Under the pieces are notes generated by a model. It worked only from the letters and a program-made list of their open reading frames with translations. It was not told the origin of the DNA and ran no database searches. Below are positions 1-8,558 of a DNA stretch of 64,000 nucleotides, piece by piece; within the stretch, counting starts at the first letter, position 1, and every line of letters starts with the position of its first letter. The translations under genes and the position numbers were made by a program. Origin of the DNA: Runella aurantiaca (GTDB lineage: Bacteria > Bacteroidota > Bacteroidia > Cytophagales > Spirosomataceae). The DNA is taken from assembly GCF_003339505.1 (NCBI RefSeq), contig NZ_QPIW01000001.1, positions 372,001 through 436,000 on the forward strand, given 5' to 3'.

Positions 1-2
1 TT

Positions 3-989
3 GATGATCAAGGCTATAAAAAATTTTTCTATGGGAGAGATGGTAAAATTGAAGATGAACTGGCAAGTATTGAAGGATATTTTGCTGATTTAATTAAGGA
101 AATAATAACAACTAAATCAGCTCCTAAAAAAGATTCTCCCATGCATCTTATTTTACTAGCTTTTGTAGGTATATCTCACTTAAGAAATCCTGTTGCAATT
201 GAAGGGAATAAGAAGATGGTTGATTCAATAAGAAATCACTTTTCTGAAAATTTTCCAACTACTGATATAGAGAGGTCTATGCCAAAATTTTCACAAGAAG
301 ATGAAATAGAGTTGACTTTTTCTAACCTTTTCGATATTATAGTGTCCATTTCTGACTTAGATTGTAAAGTTCTAATTAATAATACAAATACACCATTTAT
401 ATTCTCTGACTTTCCAGTAATTAGATACAATATGTTTTTAGAGTTAAAAAAATGGCCCTCATATCGTGATGGCTACAGTATTGCTGGATTACAGATTTTT
501 GTTCCGTTAAGTTCAAAAATATCAATAGTATTATTTGACCCTAAGATTTATAAAGTTGGTTTTAAAAATAGACTAAATCTTGAGATTGATAACTATAAGT
601 GTATAGACAAATTAAACGAATTGCAGGTTTTAAATTCTTTTGAAAATGTATACTTCAATCATGAGGTATCAAAGAAATATATTACTAATTTGGTTGAAGG
701 TTGCAAAAAATACCAAAAACCTAATCAGATAATTTTAGATACGGGTTATTTGTACAATGAAGATACAAAGACAAGATATGCTAATCCCAAAGATGCAGGC
801 CTACTGATCTCAAAATCAACATATTTAGAAACAAAACTCGAAATAAATGGAATTAAAATTCACTCAGGAGCATCAAATATTAATATTTTAAATAATAAAA
901 TACTTATCAGGAAAAATTCAAATGCTTTTATTAGAGATAAGTATCAACAATCAAAAGTGCTTAAAATATATCATAAGGACGAAAAATAG
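3..989 (+). CDS. DUF4238-like protein, 5' end cut by the window edge
   Basis: The reading frame is open from base 3, so the true start lies left of the window; the ATG at 141 is probably internal. The visible 328 residues have the layout of DUF4238 proteins: an early segment rich in acidic residues (…ELASIEGYF), then a conserved block containing FSDFPVI and later PLSSKISIVLFDP. These resemble the 'T/SD.PV' and 'PLs.k..l.l' signatures of that family, whose biochemical role is unknown and which is common in accessory DNA. The base composition is strongly AT-rich. The gene ends with TAG. Family assignment is moderate and function is unknown. Confidence 0.6.
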   Translation, partial: DDQGYKKFFYGRDGKIEDELASIEGYFADLIKEIITTKSAPKKDSPMHLILLAFVGISHLRNPVAIEGNKKMVDSIRNHFSENFPTTDIERSMPKFSQEDEIELTFSNLFDIIVSISDLDCKVLINNTNTPFIFSDFPVIRYNMFLELKKWPSYRDGYSIAGLQIFVPLSSKISIVLFDPKIYKVGFKNRLNLEIDNYKCIDKLNELQVLNSFENVYFNHEVSKKYITNLVEGCKKYQKPNQIILDTGYLYNEDTKTRYANPKDAGLLISKSTYLETKLEINGIKIHSGASNINILNNKILIRKNSNAFIRDKYQQSKVLKIYHKDEK

Positions 990-2345
990 TTATCTAAAGA
1001 GAAGTTTAAATATGTAAATTAACCTATTCGTTTTTAGATGATTTAAATTTAGGGGCGTTTTTATCATAATTAGTTTGATTTTTTCTTATGATTTCTGCAT
1101 CCCAGCGATACTCTACTAGTTATCATTTCTACCAATCATAATCCAAAGATTCAGACTTTAACCTTACCCCAATAGACCGCAAATAATTTTCTGTTTCCTT
1201 CGTTGATGCGTGGCGCAAAAGTTTAGATAGCCGTAGAATGTCCTTTGTCACTTCATAAGCCCGTGACGCGCCCGTATGCTTCCAACAATACAGCGTATAA
1301 TTAAAGCCGTCCAAACCGCAGGCAATCAACGCCTATTTATGCCGTTCATAGGCGTAATTTATCGACATTGGAATGGTTCCAGGTGTCATGCCCTTGCCAA
1401 ATAAAAAGTACTTATGTAGTTGTTGGCCGCTGGGGTTACTCAAAAACTTTTTTCCTAAATCAAGTAAAAGACCGTATAAAGTTTGGGATAGTGGTATAGT
1501 TTCTGTACGTCTGTTTTTGGCAATCTTTCCCGGTACATTTATTACTTTTTTTGTCATATCGACGTGGGCAAAGGTAATGCCGCGTATTTCGTTAGGCCGA
1601 AGGAAGGCATAATACAAAACCCGCGTAAAAACGTACAACTCAAAATCGTTTTCTTTTAGGTAGGATTCAATCAAGTTTTGATGCTCGATTGTAAATACTT
1701 CGTGCTGGTCTGAATCCGTTTCAGGCAGGCTTTTTACTTGTATCGGGTTTTTGTCAATGTAGCCACGTTCTAAAGCCCCTTCAAAAAATGACCTTATCCA
1801 TATCATGTTATTATTTACGGTCCAGTTGCTATTCTTTAAGCTGGTTAGAAGGTAGTCACGGTATTGGTAGGCTTGGGCGTTGGTAAATTCGCCAACGGAA
1901 ATATTTTGTTTTTCGTTGGCCGTCAGGTAGTCCGTAAACTTTTTGTAGGCTGTTTGGTACGTTCCCGCTGTTTTGCTTCTTAGCTGGGCATTTTTAGCCT
2001 TAATAACCATGTCTAAAACACCCGTTAGTTTATGTCTAACCTTGGACTTTTGTGATTGAGCAGCGGGGGCGGGTTCTGAATCCGTCTAGTCTTTAAAATG
2101 GAATCTGTCTTCTAAACCCTTGTTAAGTTCTGGTAGGATATTATTTGCCCAACGTTCAATCATTGCCACGGTTTTAAATTTGGCAGGGCAAAAGATACGT
2201 TTTCTAATAAGAAATTGTAAAGATTCAGAGAAGGCGTAGAACTCAATATAAGCCCGTTTTCCGTGGACTAATTTGGCTTCTTTGTAAGGATGTTTTTTGC
2301 CCTTATTCAATCCGTATTTTGTCGCAATGGTTGTCGCAATAAGCA

Positions 2346-2379
2346 AAAACCCGCCTAGAATGAATCCTAGACGGGTTTT
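2346..2379. terminator. rho-independent hairpin beside the att core
   Basis: An inverted repeat AAAACCCGCCTAG / CCTAGACGGGTTTT with a short loop and T or A tracts on both sides. It sits directly next to the tRNA-like core, as expected for the terminator of a tRNA gene read on the minus strand. It could work in both directions. Confidence 0.7.
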
Positions 2380-2392
2380 GTGGTGATGGACG
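2378..2392 (-). other. attachment-site core (left), tRNA-Phe 3' end
   Basis: The 15 bases TTGTGGTGATGGACG occur identically at 11621-11635, where they belong to a recognisable tRNA-Phe 3' half. In both places the core is preceded by a terminator hairpin. Here the tRNA sequence stops after the core, as in the junction that does not keep the tRNA body. An integrase gene starts 180 bases to the right, so this is read as one end of the 2.4-11.6 kb element. Confidence 0.65.
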
Positions 2393-2570
2393 TACCCGAA
2401 CCTATACAATTTTCTTTTACGTTACTTTATCAAAAGTATATGATTTACAGATAGTTACAAAAAATCAAAATAAAGTAAAACAAGGAATAATTAAATAAAG
2501 TAAACAAAAACTGTCCCAAGATTTTTAAATCATTATCTTTGTTCTGTTCGATTTTTTAACCGTTACTGAC

Positions 2571-3884
2571 ATGGCAAAGATAAACTTCTACCTCCGTGAT
2601 AAGGAGGCCGACAGCCCTACCCCGATTTTGATGTTCATTAGTTACAATGGCGCACGTCTGACAAAAGTAATGACAGGCGAAACCATTGACCCGATGTTTT
2701 GGGATGCGAAAACCCAACGCGCCAAACAAACCAAGAAGTTTCCGACCTTCCCCGAATTTAATAGCCGTCTATCCAATATCGAGACGTTAGCGGAAAACCT
2801 CCTGCGCCAATACATGAACGATAACGACCAACAGCCGCCAACGGTGGAGACGTACCGCGCATTATTGAATCAGAGCCTTAACATAACCCCGAAAAGGGAG
2901 ACAGTTAAACCCATCGACTTGTTTAGTTTTATGGACTCCTACCTGACCGAATACGAAACCCGTATTTTTGAAAAGACAGGCCGACCGATAACCAAAACCA
3001 CGATGCGCGTTTACAAACAGGCGTTTCGGGTATTGAAGGAGTTTAAGGAAAAAGAGTATAAAAAACGTGAATTTAGTTTTGCCCAAATAGACTATCATTT
3101 CTATACACAGTTTCAGCAGTACCTAGTCAAACAGAACTTTTCGACCAATACCATCGGAAAACATATCCGAACCCTTAAAACTTTCTTCTTGGAGGCACAG
3201 GAGCGCGGTTTGATGCCCAATTTCAGCCCTAAAAAGTTCAAGTCTGTATCTGAACCGTCTGATGCAATCTATTTGAATGAGAGTGAATTAAATACCCTTT
3301 TTGAACTTGATTTGAACATGAACCCACGACTCGAAAAAGTGAGGGACTTGTTTTTAGTGGGTTGTTGGACGGGTTTACGGTTTTCAGACTTTACCCGGAT
3401 AAAGAAAGAAAACATTGACGGGGAGTTTATCGAGATGGAAACCCAAAAGACGGGGGAGGTGGTCGTAATTCCGATACATTGGCAAGTAGAGGCAATATTA
3501 AAACGGTACGAAGGTAAAACCCCTAACAGCCTCCCCAAACCTATCAGCAACCAAAAGATGAACGACTACCTCAAAGAGTTGGGTCAATTGGCGGGGTTTA
3601 ACGAAACGGTATCCGAAACCATGACAAAAGGGGGCGTTAGGCAGACGGTAAACTATCCAAAGTTTGAATTGATAACCACCCACACCGCCCGACGTTCGTT
3701 TGCTACAAATCAGTATTTGGCGGGTTTTCCTTCTACCTCCATTATGAAGATAACCGGACACCGTACCGAAAAGGCGTTTATGAAGTATATCAAAATAACA
3801 CCCCGCGAACACGCCAACAAATTGCGGGACTTATGGAGAAAGAACACCCCTTCAAAAGATGAACCGTTTCGTATTGCCAACTAA
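2571..3884 (+). CDS. tyrosine recombinase (site-specific integrase), intact
   Basis: A 437-residue integrase of the Bacteroidota type. The N-terminal arm-binding domain spans about residues 1-95 (INFYLRDKEAD, FWDAKTQRAKQ). The SAM-like core-binding domain spans about 110-220. The catalytic domain keeps Arg (CWTGLRFSDF), a beta-hairpin Lys region (TQKTGEVV), His-x-x-Arg (HTARRSF), His (TGHRT) and the Tyr (FMKYIK). It should catalyse strand exchange between attP and the tRNA-derived chromosomal site. It lies 180 bases from the left att core and reads into the element, the normal position for an element's own integrase. The ATG at 2571 follows an AT-rich leader without a Shine-Dalgarno site, as usual in Bacteroidota. 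Confidence 0.95.
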   Translation: MAKINFYLRDKEADSPTPILMFISYNGARLTKVMTGETIDPMFWDAKTQRAKQTKKFPTFPEFNSRLSNIETLAENLLRQYMNDNDQQPPTVETYRALLNQSLNITPKRETVKPIDLFSFMDSYLTEYETRIFEKTGRPITKTTMRVYKQAFRVLKEFKEKEYKKREFSFAQIDYHFYTQFQQYLVKQNFSTNTIGKHIRTLKTFFLEAQERGLMPNFSPKKFKSVSEPSDAIYLNESELNTLFELDLNMNPRLEKVRDLFLVGCWTGLRFSDFTRIKKENIDGEFIEMETQKTGEVVVIPIHWQVEAILKRYEGKTPNSLPKPISNQKMNDYLKELGQLAGFNETVSETMTKGGVRQTVNYPKFELITTHTARRSFATNQYLAGFPSTSIMKITGHRTEKAFMKYIKITPREHANKLRDLWRKNTPSKDEPFRIAN

Positions 3885-3917
3885 AAGTAAATACCGTAAA
3901 TTTGAATTAAATACAGT

Positions 3918-4388
3918 ATGACATTTGACCAATACGGGTACTTAATGCCCTATGAAGTGATACCAACAGACCTTGAAACGTTTGAACAGGTATTTGTAAA
4001 AGGGTTTCCAAACTCTAACACCCGGCCAACGATTTTTAAAGAGTATTTGGCCTATCTTGACCGATTACGCCAAATCATAGATGGCGAGTTTTATCAGTGG
4101 ATTGACGGGAGTTTTGTCACGCAAAAAACAAACCCTAACGATATTGATTTGGTGACTTTTTTAAAGTTTGAACAGATACAGCGGCATGAAAAGGAATTGA
4201 ACACCCTGCGAAAGTTGCGATATGAGGGGAAAAGGTACTTAGATAATTATTTCGTGCCTACCTACCCAAACGAACACCCCAATTTTACTTTTTTTGAGAT
4301 TGACCGTTTGGAATGGTTACATAGATTTGAACGCGATACGCGTAAAAAGATAAAACATGGAAAAGGAATCATTCAGCTAAATTTTTAA
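3918..4388 (+). CDS. nucleotidyltransferase-like protein (DUF6932-like)
   Basis: A 156-residue protein. Its centre reads WIDGSFVTQKTNPNDIDLV, the pattern of a minimal nucleotidyltransferase: a G-S loop followed after about a dozen residues by D-x-D metal ligands. DUF6932-type proteins share this arrangement and are found in accessory DNA; some minimal nucleotidyltransferases act as toxins or in defence. The acceptor is unknown. The gene lies 33 bases after the integrase and just before a set of very small genes. No HEPN-like partner is obvious. Assignment to the nucleotidyltransferase fold is fairly secure; any toxin role is inference. Confidence 0.7.
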   Translation: MTFDQYGYLMPYEVIPTDLETFEQVFVKGFPNSNTRPTIFKEYLAYLDRLRQIIDGEFYQWIDGSFVTQKTNPNDIDLVTFLKFEQIQRHEKELNTLRKLRYEGKRYLDNYFVPTYPNEHPNFTFFEIDRLEWLHRFERDTRKKIKHGKGIIQLNF

Positions 4389-4394
4389 TATACC

Positions 4395-4619
4395 ATGCAA
4401 GAACTTGAAAATGCCGAATGGAGCGAACAAGTAGCCCGTTTGATGGAACTGATACGATTAGACATTGAGGCCGTAAAACGACACACAGAGGCCAACAGCC
4501 CCGCCATGATTGTGGAGCAATACCAAGAACTAAGAGACGAACACCTTGAAGAATTGCGCACACTGTTGGCGGGTTCAGGAATGAATATTGAACTCGTTAG
4601 ACTCCAAAACGTAGCCTGA
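4395..4619 (+). CDS. small helical protein, paralogue of the gene at 4722
   Basis: A 74-residue, predicted all-helical acidic protein. Its second half (IVEQYQELRDEHLEELRTLL, ending LQNVA) aligns without effort to the protein at 4722-4958 (VIEQYEYRRSQYLGELAVLM, ending KNQNVA), so the two arose by duplication. I do not recognise the family. It starts 6 bases after the nucleotidyltransferase-like gene and so is probably co-transcribed and translationally linked. No catalytic motif is visible. A small binding or regulatory role is the most that can be suggested. Confidence 0.6.
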   Translation: MQELENAEWSEQVARLMELIRLDIEAVKRHTEANSPAMIVEQYQELRDEHLEELRTLLAGSGMNIELVRLQNVA

Positions 4620-4623
4620 TTTT

Positions 4624-4704
4624 ATGGAAGAAGTAAACGAATTAATAGTAGATGCTGAACAGCGAGTTACCGTAGATAAGTTGTACCAATTGATTAACTA
4701 TTAG
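4624..4704 (+). CDS. possible 26-residue ORF between two paralogues
   Basis: An ATG 4 bases after the previous stop opens a 26-codon frame (MEEVNELIVDAEQRV…) ending at TAG 4702-4704. If the TAG were read through, five more codons would lead to TAA at 4720-4722, which overlaps the next gene's ATG as TAATG. The peptide is helical and acidic and may be the shortened remains of a third small gene. Weak evidence that it is translated. Confidence 0.35.
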   Translation: MEEVNELIVDAEQRVTVDKLYQLINY

Positions 4705-4721
4705 ACAAGGCGGAATAAGTA

Positions 4722-4958
4722 ATGGAACGACAACCGACCGACCGCAGCAGCCGTATTATGCGACTGATTGAATTGATTGAGCAAATCAACGGTACACTGC
4801 AAATACACCGTAACGACCGCGCGGTGGACTGTCCCGAACCAGATGCCTTTGTGATTGAGCAATACGAATACCGTAGGAGCCAATATTTAGGTGAATTGGC
4901 CGTACTTATGCAACCGTTAGGCATTGAAATACAATGGAAAAATCAAAACGTGGCCTAA
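4722..4958 (+). CDS. small helical protein, paralogue of the gene at 4395
   Basis: A 78-residue protein, predicted helical, sharing the IEQY..RR..YL.EL and QNVA-end features of the gene at 4395-4619. The middle is slightly longer and more basic, and has an RNDRAVDCPEPDAF insertion. The ATG forms a TAATG overlap with an upstream frame, which suggests translational coupling. A hairpin terminator follows the stop at once, so this is probably the last gene of the 2571-4958 transcription unit. Family not recognised; function unknown. Confidence 0.6.
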   Translation: MERQPTDRSSRIMRLIELIEQINGTLQIHRNDRAVDCPEPDAFVIEQYEYRRSQYLGELAVLMQPLGIEIQWKNQNVA

Positions 4959-4979
4959 AGTTTTTTTACTATTAATTCA

Positions 4980-5008
4980 CCCCTACCGATAGACTGCGTA
5001 GGGGTTTT
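4980..5008 (+). terminator. intrinsic terminator
   Basis: CCCCTAC, a loop of about 11 bases, GTAGGGG, then TTTT. It closes the integrase-to-4958 gene set. Confidence 0.8.
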
Positions 5009-5029
5009 ACTTGTTCGATTTTTGGTAAG

Positions 5030-5824
5030 ATGGAAAATGATTTTTTAGAACGTGCTATAACCCATGCTCAAACCATGTATAAGGGTTATACCCATAATAT
5101 GTCTATGGATGATATATCGGAAATTATCACTTATTACCACAATAAAAATGAGGGGTTCGAGAGTGACGATTATTGGTGGATTAAAGACATACCACAAGCA
5201 AGAAAAGAACCTTTGAATGAGGTTGAAAATTATATTTTTATAGCTATCCATTGTGTTGATTTTAGAGAAAAAAGGCAGCAACTCGAAATTTTTGGTTTGT
5301 TTAATGTTCAATCTCGCATACAGAACGAAGTAAATAATGGATGTTTTCTTTACTTGCAAAGAACTACATCGCGGGATAGTTTTAGGGAATATTTTATGTG
5401 TGCCCAAAAATACTATGATGAGTTGCGTTTAATTTTAAAATCAGAATCACTTGCACCGCAACAGGTAGAGCCAACCCAGAACACTAAGCCCATAGAAATG
5501 AAACAACAACCGCCAACCGTGGAGGCAGTAGAGGAAACCCCAAAAAATATAGTAGAACGAACAAAACTGCAATGGAATGCCTCAAATAGTGCGTTGTATC
5601 ATTTGTTTGCTCAACTAAGTGAAATAAGTACTTCAAAAGGAAAAATACCCCTAAACTATACCCCTGAACTATTAGCAGCATTTTTGAGCGAATCATTTAA
5701 AAATCTACCTGAAAAGAAAACCATAGAGCGAGAAATACAAAAATATAGAGCAAACGGAGGCAGTGCGGAAAAAGACCCTCCTAAAGATACCATAGATTTA
5801 GAGGGTATAGATTTTGACAGTTAA
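5030..5824 (+). CDS. unrecognised element protein with a RteC-like C-terminal segment
   Basis: A 264-residue protein. The N-terminal ~140 residues are helical and rich in aromatic residues (DDYWWIKDIPQA, FLYLQRTTSRD). A low-complexity Pro/Gln/Glu linker follows at about 145-180. The last ~70 residues (LQWNASNSALYHLFAQL … EKKTIEREIQKYR) resemble the winged-helix-like end seen in RteC and similar proteins of Bacteroidota mobile elements, which often serves as a regulatory DNA-binding part. It is the first gene after a terminator. Its position between integrase and excisionase-like genes suggests element control; this is inference. Confidence 0.6.
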   Translation: MENDFLERAITHAQTMYKGYTHNMSMDDISEIITYYHNKNEGFESDDYWWIKDIPQARKEPLNEVENYIFIAIHCVDFREKRQQLEIFGLFNVQSRIQNEVNNGCFLYLQRTTSRDSFREYFMCAQKYYDELRLILKSESLAPQQVEPTQNTKPIEMKQQPPTVEAVEETPKNIVERTKLQWNASNSALYHLFAQLSEISTSKGKIPLNYTPELLAAFLSESFKNLPEKKTIEREIQKYRANGGSAEKDPPKDTIDLEGIDFDS

Positions 5825-5943
5825 AATTGATTGAATTTGCACGATTTTTATCCGCTAATTATACATTTTTTATCCGTCGGAAAAATTACCCTTACTTCTC
5901 TTTGCTGTTTTGCATCATGTTCCACTTAAACCAACAATAGGAC

Positions 5944-6237
5944 ATGGCGCAACAGCATATCACTACCACCTTCACGCCCGATGAATTTGACGAAAGAATC
6001 GCGGCGGCGGTCGAGCGCACCATTCGGCCACTAATTGAGGCCGCTATACAGCCTCCAAGCACTCCTAAACTTCTTACCCGACAACAAACAGCCCGTTTTT
6101 TAGGGATTTCACTGCCGACTCTTCACGATTGGACGATGCACGGTAAAATCACCGCTAACCGTATCGGCACACGGGTACGGTACTATCAGACCGACGTTGA
6201 AGCAGCTCTTCAAAGAATTAAAACAGCAAAAAATTGA
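5944..6237 (+). CDS. excisionase-like helix-turn-helix protein (HTH_17)
   Basis: A 97-residue protein. Residues ~1-40 include a short acidic helix, and ~42-95 carry the MerR/excisionase-type winged helix (LLTRQQTARFLGISLPTLHDW, then RIGTRVRYYQTDVEAAL). Proteins of this form bind att-site arms as recombination directionality factors or control plasmid-type replication genes. It lies between the regulator-like gene and the Rep-like gene, and a terminator hairpin follows about 90 bases later. It is the likely partner of the integrase at 2571, but a role in controlling the Rep gene is equally possible. Confidence 0.8.
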   Translation: MAQQHITTTFTPDEFDERIAAAVERTIRPLIEAAIQPPSTPKLLTRQQTARFLGISLPTLHDWTMHGKITANRIGTRVRYYQTDVEAALQRIKTAKN

Positions 6238-6330
6238 AGCGGCAAACGACAGGTTTTGAGGCAATTTTTAATAATAAAATTAATAAAATATTGCACTCAT
6301 GGACTTGAAAAGGCCGACAAAAAAATAAAA

Positions 6331-6361
6331 AAGGGCATGGGATAACCCGCGCCCTTTTTTG
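6331..6361 (+). terminator. intrinsic terminator before the Rep-like gene
   Basis: AAGGGC / GCCCTT arms around a GGG…CCC loop, followed by TTTTTT. It ends the transcript of the HTH gene. The next ORF opens with TTG right after the T-tract, another reason to place the Rep-like start at the later ATG. Confidence 0.75.
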
Positions 6362-6421
6362 TTCAATCATGTTCGATTATTAACCATTTACCCGCAGCGC
6401 GAAACCGCACGACAAAGGCAA

Positions 6422-7645
6422 ATGATTGATTATGTAAAGATACGAAACAGAGACAATGGTTTTGCTGAACGTTTGCGCCAAAATCCCAATTTTGAGTTTT
6501 TCAGTAAGATAAACCCCGATACCGGCGAACAGCGGGACGGCAAGCAAACGGCTGAATTGAAAAATTTAGAAGTAGTGCTTCATTCGTCGGGTTTTGTGGA
6601 GGTAACTGGTAGCTTGCACGTGTTCGCCAACGACGGAGCGCACAATTACGATGCGTTTACATACAGTCGGTTAGTGGAAACCATTGGAGAGGTGGCAACT
6701 TTGTTGGACACCACGCCTGACCGTCTAAGCCTCCACAACGTAGAGTTTGGCGTAAATATTTTACTTGATACCTCCCCCTCAAAGTTTTTGGATAATGTCT
6801 TAAACTATCGGTATGAACTCCCCGATGTACGAACGTTTGGCGGTGGTGGGTATCAAAAACAATGGCAGCGACAGAGTTACCTCGTAAAAATTTACGACAA
6901 AAAAAGACAGTGCCGACTCAATACCAATGTGTTTAGATTTGAAGTGAAAGCAACTAAGATGAAACATTTGGCAGAGGTGGAGGTGAGGACGTTGGCGGAT
7001 TTGTTGGACGTATCGAAATTGCAGCGTTTAGGGGGTATATTATGCGAAACCTATAACGGGCTACTCATTGGCGAAAATTTGGACACCGTGCCAATGACGC
7101 GCCCTGAACAACGCATTTATGAACGGGGTATGAATCCTAATTTTTGGCGGGACTTAAACGACCGTAAAAAACGCAATTACTATCGGGAACGTTTCGAGCA
7201 AGTTGTACAAAAATACGGTTCAGGACTCCGTGAAACAGTTGGTCAACTAATAGCGGAAAAGGTAGGAGAACTGTTAAAAAGTTCGGACGTTTTACCCGAC
7301 CCCAAAAATAAAAACTTAGGACATTTTACCCGTTCAAATAAAGGGGTAGAATGTCCAACAAGTTCACCCTCCTTACTTCCCGTTTCAACTACCCATCAAC
7401 GCCTTTGTAAAGTGTGTGGAACACCCATCGAACACCGACGGCGGAACGCTGTATTTTGTGAGCAAAAAAAATGTAGAAACAGAGACAGCAACCCACGCAA
7501 TAATTTTAAAAGGCGGGTATATCAAAGCATGAATCAAACGGTTTTGTTTGACTTTGAGGAGGTGTTTAGGCCGACGGAACATCAGCGTGAACTATTGGTT
7601 CAGTTGAGTTCCATTTTAGGAAAACATAAGCCCCTTGACCCATAA
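6422..7645 (+). CDS. Rep-like (rolling-circle initiator type) protein with a C-terminal zinc ribbon
   Basis: Read from the ATG at 6422 (407 residues); the frame opens earlier with TTG at 6359 but that stretch overlaps the terminator. Features fitting replication initiators of small elements or filamentous phages (Phage_CRI/gene II type): MIDYVKI at the start, a hydrophobic LHNVEFGVNI strand, YLVKIYDKKRQ, and FRFEVKATKMKHL. The last ~90 residues hold a zinc-ribbon pattern (CKVCG … FCEQKKC) followed by a basic RNRDSNPRNNFKRR tail, probably DNA-binding. It would nick or load replication at an origin on the excised element. The His-u-His motif is not obvious, so the exact chemistry is uncertain. 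Confidence 0.65.
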   Translation: MIDYVKIRNRDNGFAERLRQNPNFEFFSKINPDTGEQRDGKQTAELKNLEVVLHSSGFVEVTGSLHVFANDGAHNYDAFTYSRLVETIGEVATLLDTTPDRLSLHNVEFGVNILLDTSPSKFLDNVLNYRYELPDVRTFGGGGYQKQWQRQSYLVKIYDKKRQCRLNTNVFRFEVKATKMKHLAEVEVRTLADLLDVSKLQRLGGILCETYNGLLIGENLDTVPMTRPEQRIYERGMNPNFWRDLNDRKKRNYYRERFEQVVQKYGSGLRETVGQLIAEKVGELLKSSDVLPDPKNKNLGHFTRSNKGVECPTSSPSLLPVSTTHQRLCKVCGTPIEHRRRNAVFCEQKKCRNRDSNPRNNFKRRVYQSMNQTVLFDFEEVFRPTEHQRELLVQLSSILGKHKPLDP

Positions 7646-8016
7646 TCATGTTAAAATAACATGAATTAACACAGCCTCACAGAATTGAGAGTCTTTAATT
7701 GGTACGGGGGGGTAAATTCTTTACAACTCTTTCAACCCCGACCCAAGCCTTTACCGAAAAAAATCCGTGTCAAAATTCATTCTTCCTTTTTTTGCCCATA
7801 AACCACCTAAAACATCAAATACAGTGAAAAAACAGCGAAAAAGGGATAAAAAAACCGTGTAAAATTGAACGAAATTGGCCGATTATTTTAACAAGTCTTT
7901 TCCTTGAAAACCTGATATTTTGAGTGGTAAAACATTACATTAGAAAGAATCCTACAGGCACAGTGAATTTTGCGTGTCCATAAAAAGGGGCGTAAAACAT
8001 GACATAAGAAAGAATC
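7646..8016. other. intergenic stretch, AT-rich, possible origin region
   Basis: No convincing ORF. It holds most of the 29-base direct repeat pair described separately, a G-run near 7708 and AT-rich DNA directly behind the Rep-like gene. That placement would suit a replication origin, but no iteron array or dyad strong enough to claim one is visible. Confidence 0.3.
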
Positions 8017-8020
8017 CTAC
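7927..8020. repeat. pair of 29-base direct repeats
   Basis: Positions 7927-7955 and 7992-8020 share 27 of 29 bases, beginning GTAAAACAT and ending GAAAGAATCCTAC. The second copy ends inside the stop region of the restriction-enzyme remnant on the minus strand. They may be binding sites or the scar of a deletion. Confidence 0.6.
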
Positions 8021-8295
8021 CCCTCTACTATCGCTATTTCTTCATCTGTTAAACCATACAAGGCACATATCAGATAGGAATCTTTGTAATAGACCTCTTT
8101 GAGAAAATCCATTAAATGCCCTTTGACATTTTCCTCACTTTCTTGTTCGTTGATGCGATTCAGCAGGGTTGTGAAGTTGACTTTGAATCGGTCAATCTGT
8201 TCGCGGTTGCCGGATTGTAAGCGGTAAACTTTTTCGAGGGATTCAGTGGGTGTAAGGGATTTAAGAAGCATATTCAAATCGTTAAGATAAGCCAA
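8017..8295 (-). pseudogene. internally deleted type IIG (Eco57I-like) restriction-modification gene
   Basis: A 92-residue frame. The first ~73 residues match the N-terminal helical region typical of class IIG restriction-methylase proteins of Bacteroidota (LTPTESLEKVYRLQSG, IDRFKVNFTTLLNRINEQES, GHLMDFLKEVYYKDSYLI). The last ~16 (ALYGLTDEEIAIVEG) match the usual C-terminal end of the same enzymes. The nuclease, methylase and target-recognition parts that should lie between are missing. The join is in frame, so a short protein could still be made. Recognition of both ends rests on my memory of the family, not on an alignment. Confidence 0.6.
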
Positions 8296-8558
8296 AGTAA
8301 GGCAAATTTAGCGATTGGGCAAATCAGAGGATTTGAAAAGTTATCGAACGTACAGGTAACTTATCTTTGTGACCGGTACTGTCTGTATGCTGTATGGTGG
8401 CAGACAATTCAATGGAGGGATTAATTAGAAAAAACTTGCATTTTGAGCGTATGAGTACACAATTCTATTAAATTGGCAGCTATTCATGTTTCCTGCTCCC
8501 GGAGCATGAAATAACTTCAAAAACACAGCCCTTCTTAGGGAGAAAGAAGGCCACATGT

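Larger units (their letters stand above)
1129..2409 (-). pseudogene. tyrosine recombinase (integrase) interrupted by two in-frame TAG codons
   Basis: One frame of about 400 codons runs from near 2409 down to 1129 and is broken only by TAG at 2086-2088 and TAG at 1333-1335; its end is TAG at 1129-1131, followed by AAA and TGA. The N-terminal part has an arm/core-binding segment (HGKRAYIEFYA). The middle part carries the core-binding domain and the first catalytic Arg (LRPNEIRG). The last part has the box-II region (WKHTGAS) and the tyrosine block (RHASTKETENYLRS). The first codons after 2409 lie in tRNA-derived and terminator sequence, so translation probably began nearer 2310 (TTG). The simplest reading is a decayed integrase of an older element next to the tRNA-derived site; suppression of TAG is the alternative. 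Confidence 0.8.

Noticed and set aside
5045-5407. 120-codon minus-strand ORF
   Set aside because: Antisense shadow of the gene at 5030; hydrophobic AT-rich composition without motifs.
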